A stretch of 25,657 nt of DNA, from NCBI GenBank assembly GCA_934647305.1, contig CAKUFI010000039.1, positions 1-25,657 of the forward strand. The letters are read 5' to 3'. Numbering within the stretch: the first letter of the stretch is position 1; every line of letters begins with the position of its first letter. The notes below the pieces were generated by a model. It made no database searches and was not told where the DNA came from. It saw nothing but the letters and a program-made list of their open reading frames with translations. A program made the translations under genes and the position numbers. The DNA comes from an uncultured Clostridia bacterium (lineage in GTDB: Bacteria; Bacillota; Clostridia; Christensenellales; Aristaeellaceae). Below are positions 7,385-15,469 of this stretch, piece after piece.

Positions 7385-8995
7385 ATGAAACGTCTACTTT
7401 CCCTTCTTCTGGCGCTGGCGCTCGTCCTCGGCACGTCCTGCGCGCTCGCTTATGAGCGCGGCGAGTACGAGAAAGCGCCCGAAACGGTCGTGGTGACCAC
7501 CGCCACTAGCCTGGACGCCACCCGCCAGTTCGACGAGAGCGACCCCGACAAGCGCAGCATGACCGAGAACCGCTGGGTCAGTACCTTTAAGGATGTGCTG
7601 AACGTCGATCTGCAGTACAAGTGGATCACCACCGACGGCGATTCCTCCAGCGCCAAGTGGAGCACCGCCATCGCCAGCGGCGACCTGCCCGATTTCGCCC
7701 GGATCGGCGACAACACCTATCAGCAGCTGCTCGACTCCGGTATGATCGCCGACTGCACCGAGGCCTGGAACGAGTACATCTGCGACGAGTACAAGGCGCT
7801 GCTGGACGAATCCTCCATTGCGCAGGTCACCTTCGACGGCAAAATGAGGGGCTTCCCGTTCCCCAACAAGGGCTACATGGGCGCGAAAATGCTCTTCGTC
7901 CGTCAGGACTGGCTGGACAAGCTGGGGCTTGACTATCCCCGCACGCTGGACGAGGTGGTCGCCGTGGCCAAAGCCTTTAAAGAGGCCAAGCTGGGCGGCG
8001 ACGACACCATGGCGCTGATGGTCTCCACCGTGGATGACGGCCATATCTCCGGCCTGATGAACGTCCTGGGCGCCTATTACGACTATTGGGTGGAGGACGA
8101 AAACGGCAAGATCACCTGGAGCAACATCCAGCCCGCCATGCGCGACGCGCTGCTGACCCTTCAGGGCCTGTATAAGGAAGGTGTGATCAACGAGGACTTC
8201 GCCATCGTGACCTCCGACCTCGCCAAGGAATACATCGCCGGCGGCAAGACCGGTATCTTCTACGCCACCAGCTGGGACACCACCATGTCCATCCAGGCGC
8301 TGTACGACAACGACGAGAACGCGCACATCATCAGCGATTACATCCACGGCGCGGACGGCAGCGAGGTCAGGTTCCAGACCAACACGCCCGTCGTCGGCAA
8401 GATCTTCATCAACCCCAACTGCACGCCCGAGCAGATCAAAATGATCGCTCAGATGCTCAACCTGTCCTTCGACCTGACCAACTCGCCCGACCTGGAAACC
8501 TATCAGACCTACTCCATCGGGCCGGACGGCCACATGTGGTTCAAGTACCTGCCCTTCGGCGACAAGCCGGTCAGCACCATCAACGACATGGCCTCGGCCG
8601 ACGAGATCAGGCGGGCCTATCAGGCGGGCGCGAAGACCTCGGCCGACTGGCAGTGGGAGTACACCGACGCCAAGGGCTGGTATGATACCTATGTGGACGC
8701 GCTGAACGGCGGCTCCTCGCCCGACTGGTACTACCTGACCTTCGGCGAGGGCGGCACCTACACCCAGCTCTACGACGCCTACCAGCTCGGCCTGCACCTG
8801 TCGAACGCCTATGTGGGCCTGCCCACCGCCACCCAGCAGATGATGGGCGAAGTCATCAACGATCAGCTGAAGACCGCCATGCTCGAGGTCATCATGGGCG
8901 CGGACGTCTCCGTGTATGATAACGCCGTGAACGTATGGCTCAGCAGCGGCGGCCAGATGATCATCGACGAGATCAACGAGGCCATGGGCAAGTAA
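7385..8995 (+). CDS. Extracellular solute-binding protein of a CUT1/LplA-type sugar ABC transporter
   Basis: The 536-residue protein is exported by a signal peptide at residues 1-22 (MKRLLSLLLALALVLG core, probable cut after ALA). There is a cysteine at residue 19 but no good lipobox, so lipid anchoring is doubtful. The mature part has the features of the large LipO/LplA class, such as SGDLPDFARIGDNTYQQLLDSGMIADCTEAW and MLFVRQDWLDKLGLDYPRTLDEVVAVAKAF. The family captures oligosaccharides or sugar derivatives outside the cell and delivers them to two permeases, which follow. It is the first gene of the operon ending with the GRE; AAGGAGGT sits 7 nt before ATG 7385. A strong hairpin follows its stop, so its message may be the most abundant. 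The ligand cannot be told from sequence. Confidence 0.93.
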   Translation: MKRLLSLLLALALVLGTSCALAYERGEYEKAPETVVVTTATSLDATRQFDESDPDKRSMTENRWVSTFKDVLNVDLQYKWITTDGDSSSAKWSTAIASGDLPDFARIGDNTYQQLLDSGMIADCTEAWNEYICDEYKALLDESSIAQVTFDGKMRGFPFPNKGYMGAKMLFVRQDWLDKLGLDYPRTLDEVVAVAKAFKEAKLGGDDTMALMVSTVDDGHISGLMNVLGAYYDYWVEDENGKITWSNIQPAMRDALLTLQGLYKEGVINEDFAIVTSDLAKEYIAGGKTGIFYATSWDTTMSIQALYDNDENAHIISDYIHGADGSEVRFQTNTPVVGKIFINPNCTPEQIKMIAQMLNLSFDLTNSPDLETYQTYSIGPDGHMWFKYLPFGDKPVSTINDMASADEIRRAYQAGAKTSADWQWEYTDAKGWYDTYVDALNGGSSPDWYYLTFGEGGTYTQLYDAYQLGLHLSNAYVGLPTATQQMMGEVINDQLKTAMLEVIMGADVSVYDNAVNVWLSSGGQMIIDEINEAMGK

Positions 8996-9006
8996 ATCTG
9001 TGCGAA

Positions 9007-9037
9007 GGGCGGCGGGCAGGCAAACGGCCCGCCGCTC
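9007..9037 (+). terminator. Strong hairpin between binding protein and permease genes
   Basis: GGGCGGCGGGC (9007-9017) pairs with GCCCGCCGCTC (9027-9037) over 11 bp with one G-T pair and a 9-nt loop. No T-run follows, so it is better read as an mRNA-stabilising or partial attenuation hairpin, as is common after solute-binding protein genes, than as a full terminator. Confidence 0.7.
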
Positions 9038-9061
9038 TTCCTGATGGAAAGGAAGACGACT

Positions 9062-9970
9062 GTGAAAGGTAAATGTGCGAAGGGCGAATGGAAAAGAAAT
9101 CTGCCGCTGCACCTGCTGCTGCTGCCGCCGGTGCTGCTGACGATTATCTACAAGTATATACCGATGGTCGGCGTCGTCATGGCCTTTGAAAACTACATGC
9201 CGGCGCGCGGCCTGTTCAGGTCCGCATGGGTGGGCTGGCGAAACTTTCGCTTTCTGTTCATGATGCCGGGTTTCACGACGGCCATCTGGAACACGCTGAT
9301 CATCGCCACGGGCAAAATCGTGCTGGGGATCGTCGTGCCCGTGACCTTTTCGCTGATGCTCAACGACCTGAAAAGCCAGCGGCTTAAAAAGGGCATACAG
9401 ACCGTGGTCTATATGCCGCACTTTATTTCGTGGATACTGATGGCCGGCATCATCAACCGAATCCTCGCGCCCAGCGGGCTGCTCAATCAGCTGATCGTCG
9501 CCCTGGGCGGACAGAGCAAGGTTTTTCTGGCCGACAAGTCGATCTTCCGCGCCATTTTGTGGATCACAGACGTCTGGAAGGAATTCGGCTACGGCACGAT
9601 CGTCTATCTTGCCGCCATCTGCGGAATCGAAGAAAACCTCTACGAGGCAGCGATGGTGGACGGCGCGGGCGCGTGGCGGCAGCTTGTGCACGTGACGCTG
9701 CCCGGACTGGTTCCGACCATCGTGCTGATGACGGTGCTTTCGCTGGGCAACGTGCTCAACGCCGGCTTCGACCAGGTGTTCAACCTGTATTCGCCCATCG
9801 TCTACGAGACGGGCGACATCATCGACACCTTCGTCTACCGCCTGGCCTTTAACAACGCCCAGTTCAGCGTCTCCACCGCGGCCGGGCTGTTCAAATCGGT
9901 CATTTCGTGCGTGATGATCGTGATCTCCTATGCGATTTCCTACCGTGTCAGCGGATACCGCGTGTTCTGA
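9062..9970 (+). CDS. Sugar ABC transporter permease, LplB type
   Basis: This integral membrane protein (302 residues from the GTG at 9062) forms half of the import channel. The first helix (LPLHLLLLPPVLLTIIYKYIPM) comes early; the cytoplasmic EAA loop that docks the ATPase reads YEAAMVDGAGAWRQLVHVTLPGL. The ATG at 9044 in the same frame has no ribosome binding site and directly follows a hairpin, whereas GTG 9062 has AAAGGA about 7 nt upstream; either start is possible. It pairs with the permease 10 bp downstream. No ATPase gene is present in the operon, so the system probably uses a shared MsmX-type ATPase encoded elsewhere, as known for this class. Confidence 0.93.
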   Translation: MKGKCAKGEWKRNLPLHLLLLPPVLLTIIYKYIPMVGVVMAFENYMPARGLFRSAWVGWRNFRFLFMMPGFTTAIWNTLIIATGKIVLGIVVPVTFSLMLNDLKSQRLKKGIQTVVYMPHFISWILMAGIINRILAPSGLLNQLIVALGGQSKVFLADKSIFRAILWITDVWKEFGYGTIVYLAAICGIEENLYEAAMVDGAGAWRQLVHVTLPGLVPTIVLMTVLSLGNVLNAGFDQVFNLYSPIVYETGDIIDTFVYRLAFNNAQFSVSTAAGLFKSVISCVMIVISYAISYRVSGYRVF

Positions 9971-9980
9971 GGAGGCAGCT

Positions 9981-10865
9981 ATGGTTCATTACAAAGTCGG
10001 TTTTTCAAGAAAAACCTTTATCGTCCTCAATCACTTCCTGACGGTTCTGATCTGCATCGTGTGCCTTCTTCCGGTAATTTACGTGCTGGCGCTGTCGCTG
10101 AGCGGGAAGGAATACATCATCGCGGGCAAGGTCACGCTCATCCCCAAGGGCTGGACGCTGAACAACTACCGCTACGTCATGAAGGACGCGCAGTTCTATC
10201 GCTCCTTCCTGGTTTCGATCGTCAGGACGCTGCTCGCGGTGGCCGTTGAGATGACGCTGACAATCTGCGCCGCCTACCCGCTGTCCATCAGCAGGCACAG
10301 GTTCCGCCAGCGCCCGCTGTACGCCTGGTTCTTTATCGTCACCATCATCTTCAACGGCGGCATGATCCCGACCTACCTGGTCGTCAGCAAGACCGGGCTG
10401 CTGGATACCCTCTGGGCGCTCGTGCTGCCCAACGCGGTTCCGGTCTTTAACATCGTGCTGCTGTCCAACTACATCAAGACGCTGCCCGAAACCCTGAGCG
10501 AATCGGCGTCGCTGGACGGCGCCGGGCATCTTCGGATCATGACGCAGATCATTCTGCCGCTGTGCCTGCCCAGCCTGGCCACGCTGACCCTGTTCGTCAT
10601 GGTGGGGGCCTGGAACGAGTGGTTCTCCGGCATGCTGTACATCAACAGGGCCAACCTGCTTCCGCTGCAGACCTACCTGCGCTCGCTCATCGTGGAGGTG
10701 AATCTCAACCAGATGAGCGACCTGAACTCCATGGCCAACCTGGTGGCCAGCGTGGGCGCGGATACGGCCAAGATCTTCCTGGCCATGTTCCCGATCCTGT
10801 GCGTCTATCCGTTCCTGCAGAAGTATTTCGTCAAGGGACTGGTGGCGGGCAGCGTCAAGGAGTAA
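9981..10865 (+). CDS. Sugar ABC transporter permease, LplC/YtcP type
   Basis: This is the second permease, 294 residues from ATG 9981, chosen because GAGGAGG overlaps the preceding stop and lies 5 nt upstream; the in-frame codon at 9930 lies inside the upstream gene. Helices include FIVLNHFLTVLICIVCLLPVIYVLALSL and WFFIVTIIFNGGMIPTYLVV. The EAA loop is degenerate but recognisable as LSESASLDGAGHLRIMTQIILPLCLPSL. The C-terminus FLQKYFVKGLVAGSVKE is characteristic of this subfamily. It forms the membrane channel with the preceding permease. Confidence 0.94.
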   Translation: MVHYKVGFSRKTFIVLNHFLTVLICIVCLLPVIYVLALSLSGKEYIIAGKVTLIPKGWTLNNYRYVMKDAQFYRSFLVSIVRTLLAVAVEMTLTICAAYPLSISRHRFRQRPLYAWFFIVTIIFNGGMIPTYLVVSKTGLLDTLWALVLPNAVPVFNIVLLSNYIKTLPETLSESASLDGAGHLRIMTQIILPLCLPSLATLTLFVMVGAWNEWFSGMLYINRANLLPLQTYLRSLIVEVNLNQMSDLNSMANLVASVGADTAKIFLAMFPILCVYPFLQKYFVKGLVAGSVKE

Positions 10866-10889
10866 GCAGTATATAAAAGGGAGGACGAA

Positions 10890-11624
10890 TTGATGACACT
10901 TCGTTGTGAAAGGATTATTGTTTCCGGGGGCGGCAGCGGAATCGGCCTCGCCATCGCCAAAAAGCTGGTCTCGATGGGCGCGCAGGTGACTGTCATGGGC
11001 CGGACGGAGGAAAAGCTGCGGCGCGCCGTGCGGGAGCTGGGCGAAGGCGGCCGCTATCAGGTGCTGGACGTCAGGCGCGTCGCCGACTACCCGGCGGCCG
11101 TCGAGGCGGCCTGTCGGGCCATGGGCGGCCTGGACGGCCTGGTCAACAGCGCCGGGGCCTGCGCCTACACCCGCGAGTGGGGAAAGGGCATGTTCGAGCA
11201 GACGGAGGAGGACTGGGACCGGGTCATGGACACCAACGCGAAAGCGCCGTTCTTCCTGTCCCGCGCGGTGCTGAGCCATATGATCGAGCGCCAGGTTCGG
11301 GGCAATATCCTGAACGTGGTTTCCGAGGCGGCGTTCGTGCCCGCGTCGGCCAGCTACGGGGCCAGCAAGCACGCGCTGCGGGCGCTGACGGCCGGCATGG
11401 CGGGCGCGGCCATCCGGCACGGCGTCGTGATCAACGGCATCGCCCCCGGCACCACGGCCACGGATTTTGTGGACGTCGCGTCCGAAATCGCCATGAACCG
11501 TCAACCCATCGGCCGCCTGGGCACGGTGGAGGAAATGGCGGAGCTGGCGGCATTCCTGATGAGCCGCGAGGGAGAGAATATCGTCGGCCAGACGATCCTG
11601 TCCTGCGGCGGCAGCACGTACTGA
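10890..11624 (+). CDS. Short-chain dehydrogenase/reductase
   Basis: This is a 244-residue classical SDR that uses NAD(P)H. The cofactor motif appears as SGGGSGIG (residues 12-19, variant of TGxxxGIG), followed by LVNSAG in place of NNAG. The catalytic serine is in NVVSEAA and the Tyr/Lys pair in YGASK. The C-terminal NIVGQTILSCGGSTY is standard for the family. Two tandem ATG codons (10890, 10893) are both compatible with GGGAGG at 10879-10884. It lies between the permeases and the GRE, with only 12 bp to the GRE start, so it likely acts on the GRE's substrate or product, oxidising a hydroxyl or reducing a released carbonyl. That role is inferred; the substrate is unknown. Confidence 0.92.
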   Translation: MMTLRCERIIVSGGGSGIGLAIAKKLVSMGAQVTVMGRTEEKLRRAVRELGEGGRYQVLDVRRVADYPAAVEAACRAMGGLDGLVNSAGACAYTREWGKGMFEQTEEDWDRVMDTNAKAPFFLSRAVLSHMIERQVRGNILNVVSEAAFVPASASYGASKHALRALTAGMAGAAIRHGVVINGIAPGTTATDFVDVASEIAMNRQPIGRLGTVEEMAELAAFLMSREGENIVGQTILSCGGSTY

Positions 11625-11636
11625 GGAGGTGCATTT

Positions 11637-13721
11637 ATGGAAGCGACCGAGCGCGTCAAGCGCCTGTTTGAAATGGTTCAGCGCAGTCCCATGGTGCAGG
11701 GAAAGCTGAATTACGCCTATCCCGGCCGGCAGAGGTACCTTTTCCTGAAGGGCTGGATTGAAAACCGGCAGGTCTATTCCGTCCGCCTTCGCCGCGCCTA
11801 CGCGGACGCGTATGTACTAGAGCATATGAATCCCGTGATTCATCCCGACGAGCTGCTCGTGGGCACGCCCGAGCAGCAGCCGCTGACCCCGGAGGAGGAG
11901 GCGCAGATGCAGGGCCTTCGCTGGGTGGAGGAGAGCCTGCAGCGCTATAACGGCCGCCGGGGACACATGACGCTCGACTGGGCCAAGCTGCTCCGCCTGG
12001 GCGTATGCGGCCTGATGGACGAAATCCGCGAAAGAAGGGCGGCGCTTGACCTCGAAAAGAACGAGAACCTGTCCCGCGACGAGTTCTATGAGGGATGCCT
12101 GGTCGAGCTGGAGGCGCTGCTGAAGCTGGCGGCGCGCTATGCCCGGGCGGCGCGAGAGATGGGCAGGGAGGACGTCGCCGACATACTGGAGCGCGTGCCC
12201 GCCTATCCGGCCAGAACCTTCCGGGAGGCGCTGCAGTCCATACATTTCTACGTGTTTTCGCTGTGGGATCTGTATTTCTTCGGCCGGGTCGATCAGTTTT
12301 TGCTGGAGTACTATGAGCGCGACCTGGCCGCCGGACGCATCACCGAGCAGGAGGCGCAGGAGCTGGTTGACTGCCTCATGCTCCTTTCGGCCGAGTACAT
12401 CGGCCCGGACTCCGTACAGGTCTGCACGATCGGCGGGCGCGACCCCGAGGGCCGGCCGGTGGACAACGCGCTGACGCGCATCTTTCTGCAGTCCTGCAGC
12501 CACGCGCCGGTGCAGCCCGCGCAGGTCGCACTGCTGGTGCGCGGCGATACCCCACACGAGACGCTCCGCTTCGCCCTCGAGCAGCTCGCGACGGGCTGCT
12601 CCCAGCCCCAGCTGTACAACGACGACGTCATTACTCAGTCTATGCGCGACTGGGGCTTTCCCGAGGCGCAGTCCCATGATTACGGAAACTGCGGCTGCGT
12701 GGAGATCGTGCCCTGCGCCTGCTCGGGCATATTCACCGTCAGCCCATACCACAACCTGGTGGCTATGCTGCTGGAGGCCATGCGCACGCTGCCCGGGGAC
12801 TTCGAGACGCTGAAGTCGCGCTTTGTGGAGATCGTCAGGCGCGAGGTACGCAGGGAAAACCTGCGCGAGCGCCGCGACCAGATGGAGCGCGCCCGCAACG
12901 GCAACGAGTGTCTGCGCGCATCCTGCCTGGTGAACGACTGCCTGGCCAGAGGCATGTCCGTCGACGAGGGCGGCGCCCGCTACAACCACATCCAGCCCAA
13001 CTTCCTGGGTCTGTCCAACACGGTGGACGGACTGGCTGCGGTGAACAGGCTGGTTTATGAGAGCGGGGAGTACGATATGCCCCGGCTCCTGGAGATACTG
13101 GACAGCAATTTTGAAAAGGAACCCTCGCTGCGCGCCCGGATCATTCACCGCTTCCCGCATTTCGGCACGAATGAACCAGAAACCGACGCGCTCATGAAGT
13201 GGCTGGGCGAGGAGCTGGTAGCCGCCTGCAGGGGACTGACCGCCTACAGAAACGAGGATCCCTGCATTCCCGGCGCGTTTTCCTACAAGGAGCACAGCCG
13301 TCACGGCAGCCGCACGGGCGCTTCGCCCGACGGCCGGCTGGCGGGCACGGCGCTGGCGGCCGGCTCGGGCGCGGTTCAGGGCAGGGAAACAGCCGGGCCG
13401 ACCGCGGCGCTCTGCTCCGATCTGGCGTGGGATCAGAGGCTGTTCCTGGGCGGCATCGCCAACAATCTGATGTTCTCCCGGAAGCAGATGAGCGGCGAAT
13501 CGCTGGACAAGCTGTACGACCTGGTGAGGAGCTTCTTCGATCAGGGCGGCATGCAGCTGCAGATCAATCTCATCGACCGCGAAACGCTGCTCAGGGCACA
13601 GCAAGAACCCGAGAAATACCAGAACCTGCTGGTGCGAGTGGGCGGATTTAACGCCCGCTTTGTGGCCTGCGAGCCGGAGCTGCAGCAGGAGATCATCGAG
13701 CGTAACGAACATATCCTGTGA
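11637..13721 (+). CDS. Glycyl radical enzyme of unassigned substrate (dehydratase/lyase-like)
   Basis: This 694-residue protein has the hallmarks of the glycyl radical family. G670 in RVGGFNARF, 24 residues from the C-terminus, should carry the radical. C354 in GCVE (352-CGCVE-356) should form the thiyl radical, and E356 matches the catalytic acid/base of dehydratases and C-N/C-S/C-C lyases. Other family segments include FREALQSIHF, IGGRDPEGRPVDNALT, ARYNHIQPNFLGLSNTVDGLAAVN, GASPDGR and EPEKYQNLLVR. It differs from well-known members: about 100 residues shorter, Ile instead of the usual Pro after CVE, and two more cysteines close by (C360, C362). It is last in the operon, after an SDR; its ATG 11637 has GAGGAGGT 6 nt upstream. 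The needed activase is in the divergent operon (3270-4136). The class is certain, the reaction is not. Confidence 0.93.
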   Translation: MEATERVKRLFEMVQRSPMVQGKLNYAYPGRQRYLFLKGWIENRQVYSVRLRRAYADAYVLEHMNPVIHPDELLVGTPEQQPLTPEEEAQMQGLRWVEESLQRYNGRRGHMTLDWAKLLRLGVCGLMDEIRERRAALDLEKNENLSRDEFYEGCLVELEALLKLAARYARAAREMGREDVADILERVPAYPARTFREALQSIHFYVFSLWDLYFFGRVDQFLLEYYERDLAAGRITEQEAQELVDCLMLLSAEYIGPDSVQVCTIGGRDPEGRPVDNALTRIFLQSCSHAPVQPAQVALLVRGDTPHETLRFALEQLATGCSQPQLYNDDVITQSMRDWGFPEAQSHDYGNCGCVEIVPCACSGIFTVSPYHNLVAMLLEAMRTLPGDFETLKSRFVEIVRREVRRENLRERRDQMERARNGNECLRASCLVNDCLARGMSVDEGGARYNHIQPNFLGLSNTVDGLAAVNRLVYESGEYDMPRLLEILDSNFEKEPSLRARIIHRFPHFGTNEPETDALMKWLGEELVAACRGLTAYRNEDPCIPGAFSYKEHSRHGSRTGASPDGRLAGTALAAGSGAVQGRETAGPTAALCSDLAWDQRLFLGGIANNLMFSRKQMSGESLDKLYDLVRSFFDQGGMQLQINLIDRETLLRAQQEPEKYQNLLVRVGGFNARFVACEPELQQEIIERNEHIL

Positions 13722-13768
13722 ATCCTGCGCGCGGCGAGCGTTTTACGAGCGCCGACCCGCGCGGCCGG

Positions 13769-13797
13769 TTGACAGGGGAGGGAGAAGCGTGTATACT
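13769..13797 (+). promoter_or_regulatory. Sigma-A-type promoter of the aminopeptidase gene
   Basis: TTGACA (13769-13774) and TATACT (13792-13797) are separated by 17 bp. Transcription would start near 13804, about 35 nt before ATG 13839. It marks the aminopeptidase as a unit separate from the GRE operon. Confidence 0.82.
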
Positions 13798-13838
13798 GGG
13801 GGTGAACTGAACAAAACCGGAAGAGGAAGGGATATACA

Positions 13839-15146
13839 ATGGAACACGAGGTCAGCAGTCTGTTTGAGTTTCTGAAGAAGTCGCCCACGGCCTTTCACGC
13901 GGTGGACGCGCTGTGCGGCATGCTGGAGGCGGACGGCTTTCAGGCGCTTGCCGAGTGCGACCGGTGGCGCCTTGAGCGCGGGAAGAAGTACTTTGTCACG
14001 CGCAACCGCTCCAGCCTGATCGCCTTTACCATACCGCGTGAGGAGAGCCGCAGCTTCCGCATCATCGCCAGCCACAGCGACTCGCCCACCTTCCGGATCA
14101 AGGAAAACGCCGAGCTGGAGGTGCGCGGCAAGTATGTGCAGCTGGACGTGGAGCGCTACGGCGGTATGATTTTCTCCAGCTGGTTCGACCGGCCGCTGTC
14201 GGTGGCGGGCCGCGTGCTGGTGCGCACCGAGGAGGGCATTTCCACCCGCCTGGTCAACATCGACCGCGACCTGGTGATGATCCCTAACGTGGCCATCCAC
14301 ATGAATCGCGAGGTCAACAACGGCTACAAGTACAACGCCCAGGTCGACCTGATGCCTCTGTTTGGCGACGCGAGCGCCAAAGGCAGCTTCAGGCGCCTGA
14401 TTGCCGAGGCCTGCGGCGTGCAGGAGGCCGACGTGCTGGGCAGCGACCTGTACCTGTACAACCGCATGGGCGGCACGGTCTGGGGCGCGAACGAGGAGTT
14501 CATGTCCGCGGGGCGTCTGGATGACCTGGAGTGCGCCTATTCGTCCGTGCGCGCCATCACCAGCGCCATGCCCGACGCGGCCCATGTGAACGTGTGCTGC
14601 GTGTTCGACAACGAGGAGGTGGGCAGCGGCACCAAGCAGGGCGCGGACTCGACCTTCCTCTCCGACGTGCTCAGCCGCGCCGCAAACGCCCTGGGCATGG
14701 ACAGCGAGGACTACTGCCGCGCGCTGGCGGGCAGCTTCATGCTCTCCGCCGACAACGCCCACGCCACGCATCCCAACCACCCCGAGTACGCCGACTCGGC
14801 CAATCAGGTGTTCATGAACGAGGGCGTGGTGGTCAAGTTCAACGCCAACCAGAAGTACACCACCGACGGCGTGTCCAAGGCCTTCTTCCAGCAGGTCTGC
14901 GACCAGGCGAACGTGCCGGTGCAGTTCTTCGCCAATCGTTCCGACCTGCCGGGCGGCTCCACGCTGGGCAACATCTCCGGCGCGCATGTCTCCATCAACA
15001 CGCTGGACATCGGTCTGGCGCAGCTGGCCATGCACTCCGCCTATGAAACCGCCGGCGTGCGCGACCTGGAGCACATGATCCGCGCCATGCAGTCCTTCTA
15101 CCTCACCCCCCTCTCTGTCCGCGCTGACGGCGAGTATTTCTGCTAG
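13839..15146 (+). CDS. apeB: M18 family aminopeptidase
   Basis: This 435-residue cytosolic enzyme belongs to the M18 family (aspartyl/leucyl aminopeptidases), which remove N-terminal residues from peptides using two metal ions. Metal-site motifs are present in order: ASHSDSPTF (H79, D81), SAGRLDDLE, VFDNEEVGSGT with its Glu pair, DNAHATHPN and the C-terminal HSAYETAGVRD. The length fits the family. It has its own promoter (13769-13797) and a GGAAGGG-like binding site before ATG 13839. The stop codon TAG (15144-15146) is abutted directly by the first palindrome of repeat array 2. No functional tie to the GRE operon is evident. Confidence 0.94.
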   Translation: MEHEVSSLFEFLKKSPTAFHAVDALCGMLEADGFQALAECDRWRLERGKKYFVTRNRSSLIAFTIPREESRSFRIIASHSDSPTFRIKENAELEVRGKYVQLDVERYGGMIFSSWFDRPLSVAGRVLVRTEEGISTRLVNIDRDLVMIPNVAIHMNREVNNGYKYNAQVDLMPLFGDASAKGSFRRLIAEACGVQEADVLGSDLYLYNRMGGTVWGANEEFMSAGRLDDLECAYSSVRAITSAMPDAAHVNVCCVFDNEEVGSGTKQGADSTFLSDVLSRAANALGMDSEDYCRALAGSFMLSADNAHATHPNHPEYADSANQVFMNEGVVVKFNANQKYTTDGVSKAFFQQVCDQANVPVQFFANRSDLPGGSTLGNISGAHVSINTLDIGLAQLAMHSAYETAGVRDLEHMIRAMQSFYLTPLSVRADGEYFC

Positions 15147-15189
15147 GCAGGCTGAGCCTGCACCCACCTGCTGCCGCCGAATAGCACAC

Positions 15190-15224
15190 GAAATTGGGAA
15201 CCATAGATCGGAGTTCCCAATTTC
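15190..15224. repeat. Loop-conserved hairpin, copy B
   Basis: GAAATTGGGAAC pairs perfectly with GTTCCCAATTTC over 12 bp around the loop CATAGATCGGA. Confidence 0.9.
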
Positions 15225-15316
15225 TCCGGTTTTCCGGGCTTCCCCGGAAAACTCATGTCGGCGTTGCCGACTGGCAGGCTGAGCCTGCACCCACCTGCTG
15301 CCGCCGGATAGCACGC

Positions 15317-15351
15317 GAACCCAGCCGCCATAGATTGGAGCGGCTGGGTTC
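15317..15351. repeat. Loop-conserved hairpin, copy C
   Basis: GAACCCAGCCGC pairs perfectly with GCGGCTGGGTTC over 12 bp around the loop CATAGATTGGA. The stem is largely different from copies A and B. Confidence 0.9.
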
Positions 15352-15469
15352 TTCGAATCTGCAGGATTCCCCGCGGATTGTTGGTCGGCGCTGCCGACTG
15401 CGCTATTATCAAGACTGATGCAAGGCGATCTGTCAGACCAAAATCTCCCCGATCCACGCCGGATTCGGT

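Larger units (their letters stand above)
15147..15400. repeat. 127-bp tandem duplication of a four-hairpin repeat unit
   Basis: Unit 1 (15147-15273) and unit 2 (15274-15400) align in register at exactly 127 bp. Each holds GCAGGC-tga-GCCTGC, a shared linker CACCCACCTGCTGCCGCCG, a long hairpin with loop CATAGAT(C/T)GGA (15190-15224; 15317-15351), a variable hairpin, and GTCGGC-nnn-GCCGAC (15257-15271; 15384-15398). The variable hairpin is GTTTTCCGGG/CCCGGAAAAC in unit 1 and AATCTGC/GCGGATT in unit 2. Linkers match closely, while the stems differ but still pair. Confidence 0.9.

Noticed and set aside
7385..7450. Lipoprotein signal in the solute-binding protein
   Set aside because: The cysteine at residue 19 is preceded by GTS rather than a Leu-(Ala/Ser)-(Gly/Ala) lipobox, and a signal peptidase I site (ALA) follows.
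7394..9691. A 765-residue antisense frame across binding protein and permease
   Set aside because: It spans two well-supported plus-strand genes and their intergenic hairpin, and shows no recognisable domain.
11817..13712. A 631-residue open frame opposite the GRE gene
   Set aside because: Same antisense effect in a GC3-rich gene. The plus-strand product has unmistakable GRE motifs.
15147..15400. CRISPR array
   Set aside because: There are only two units, each 127 bp, with internal palindromes and no spacer pattern or cas genes.
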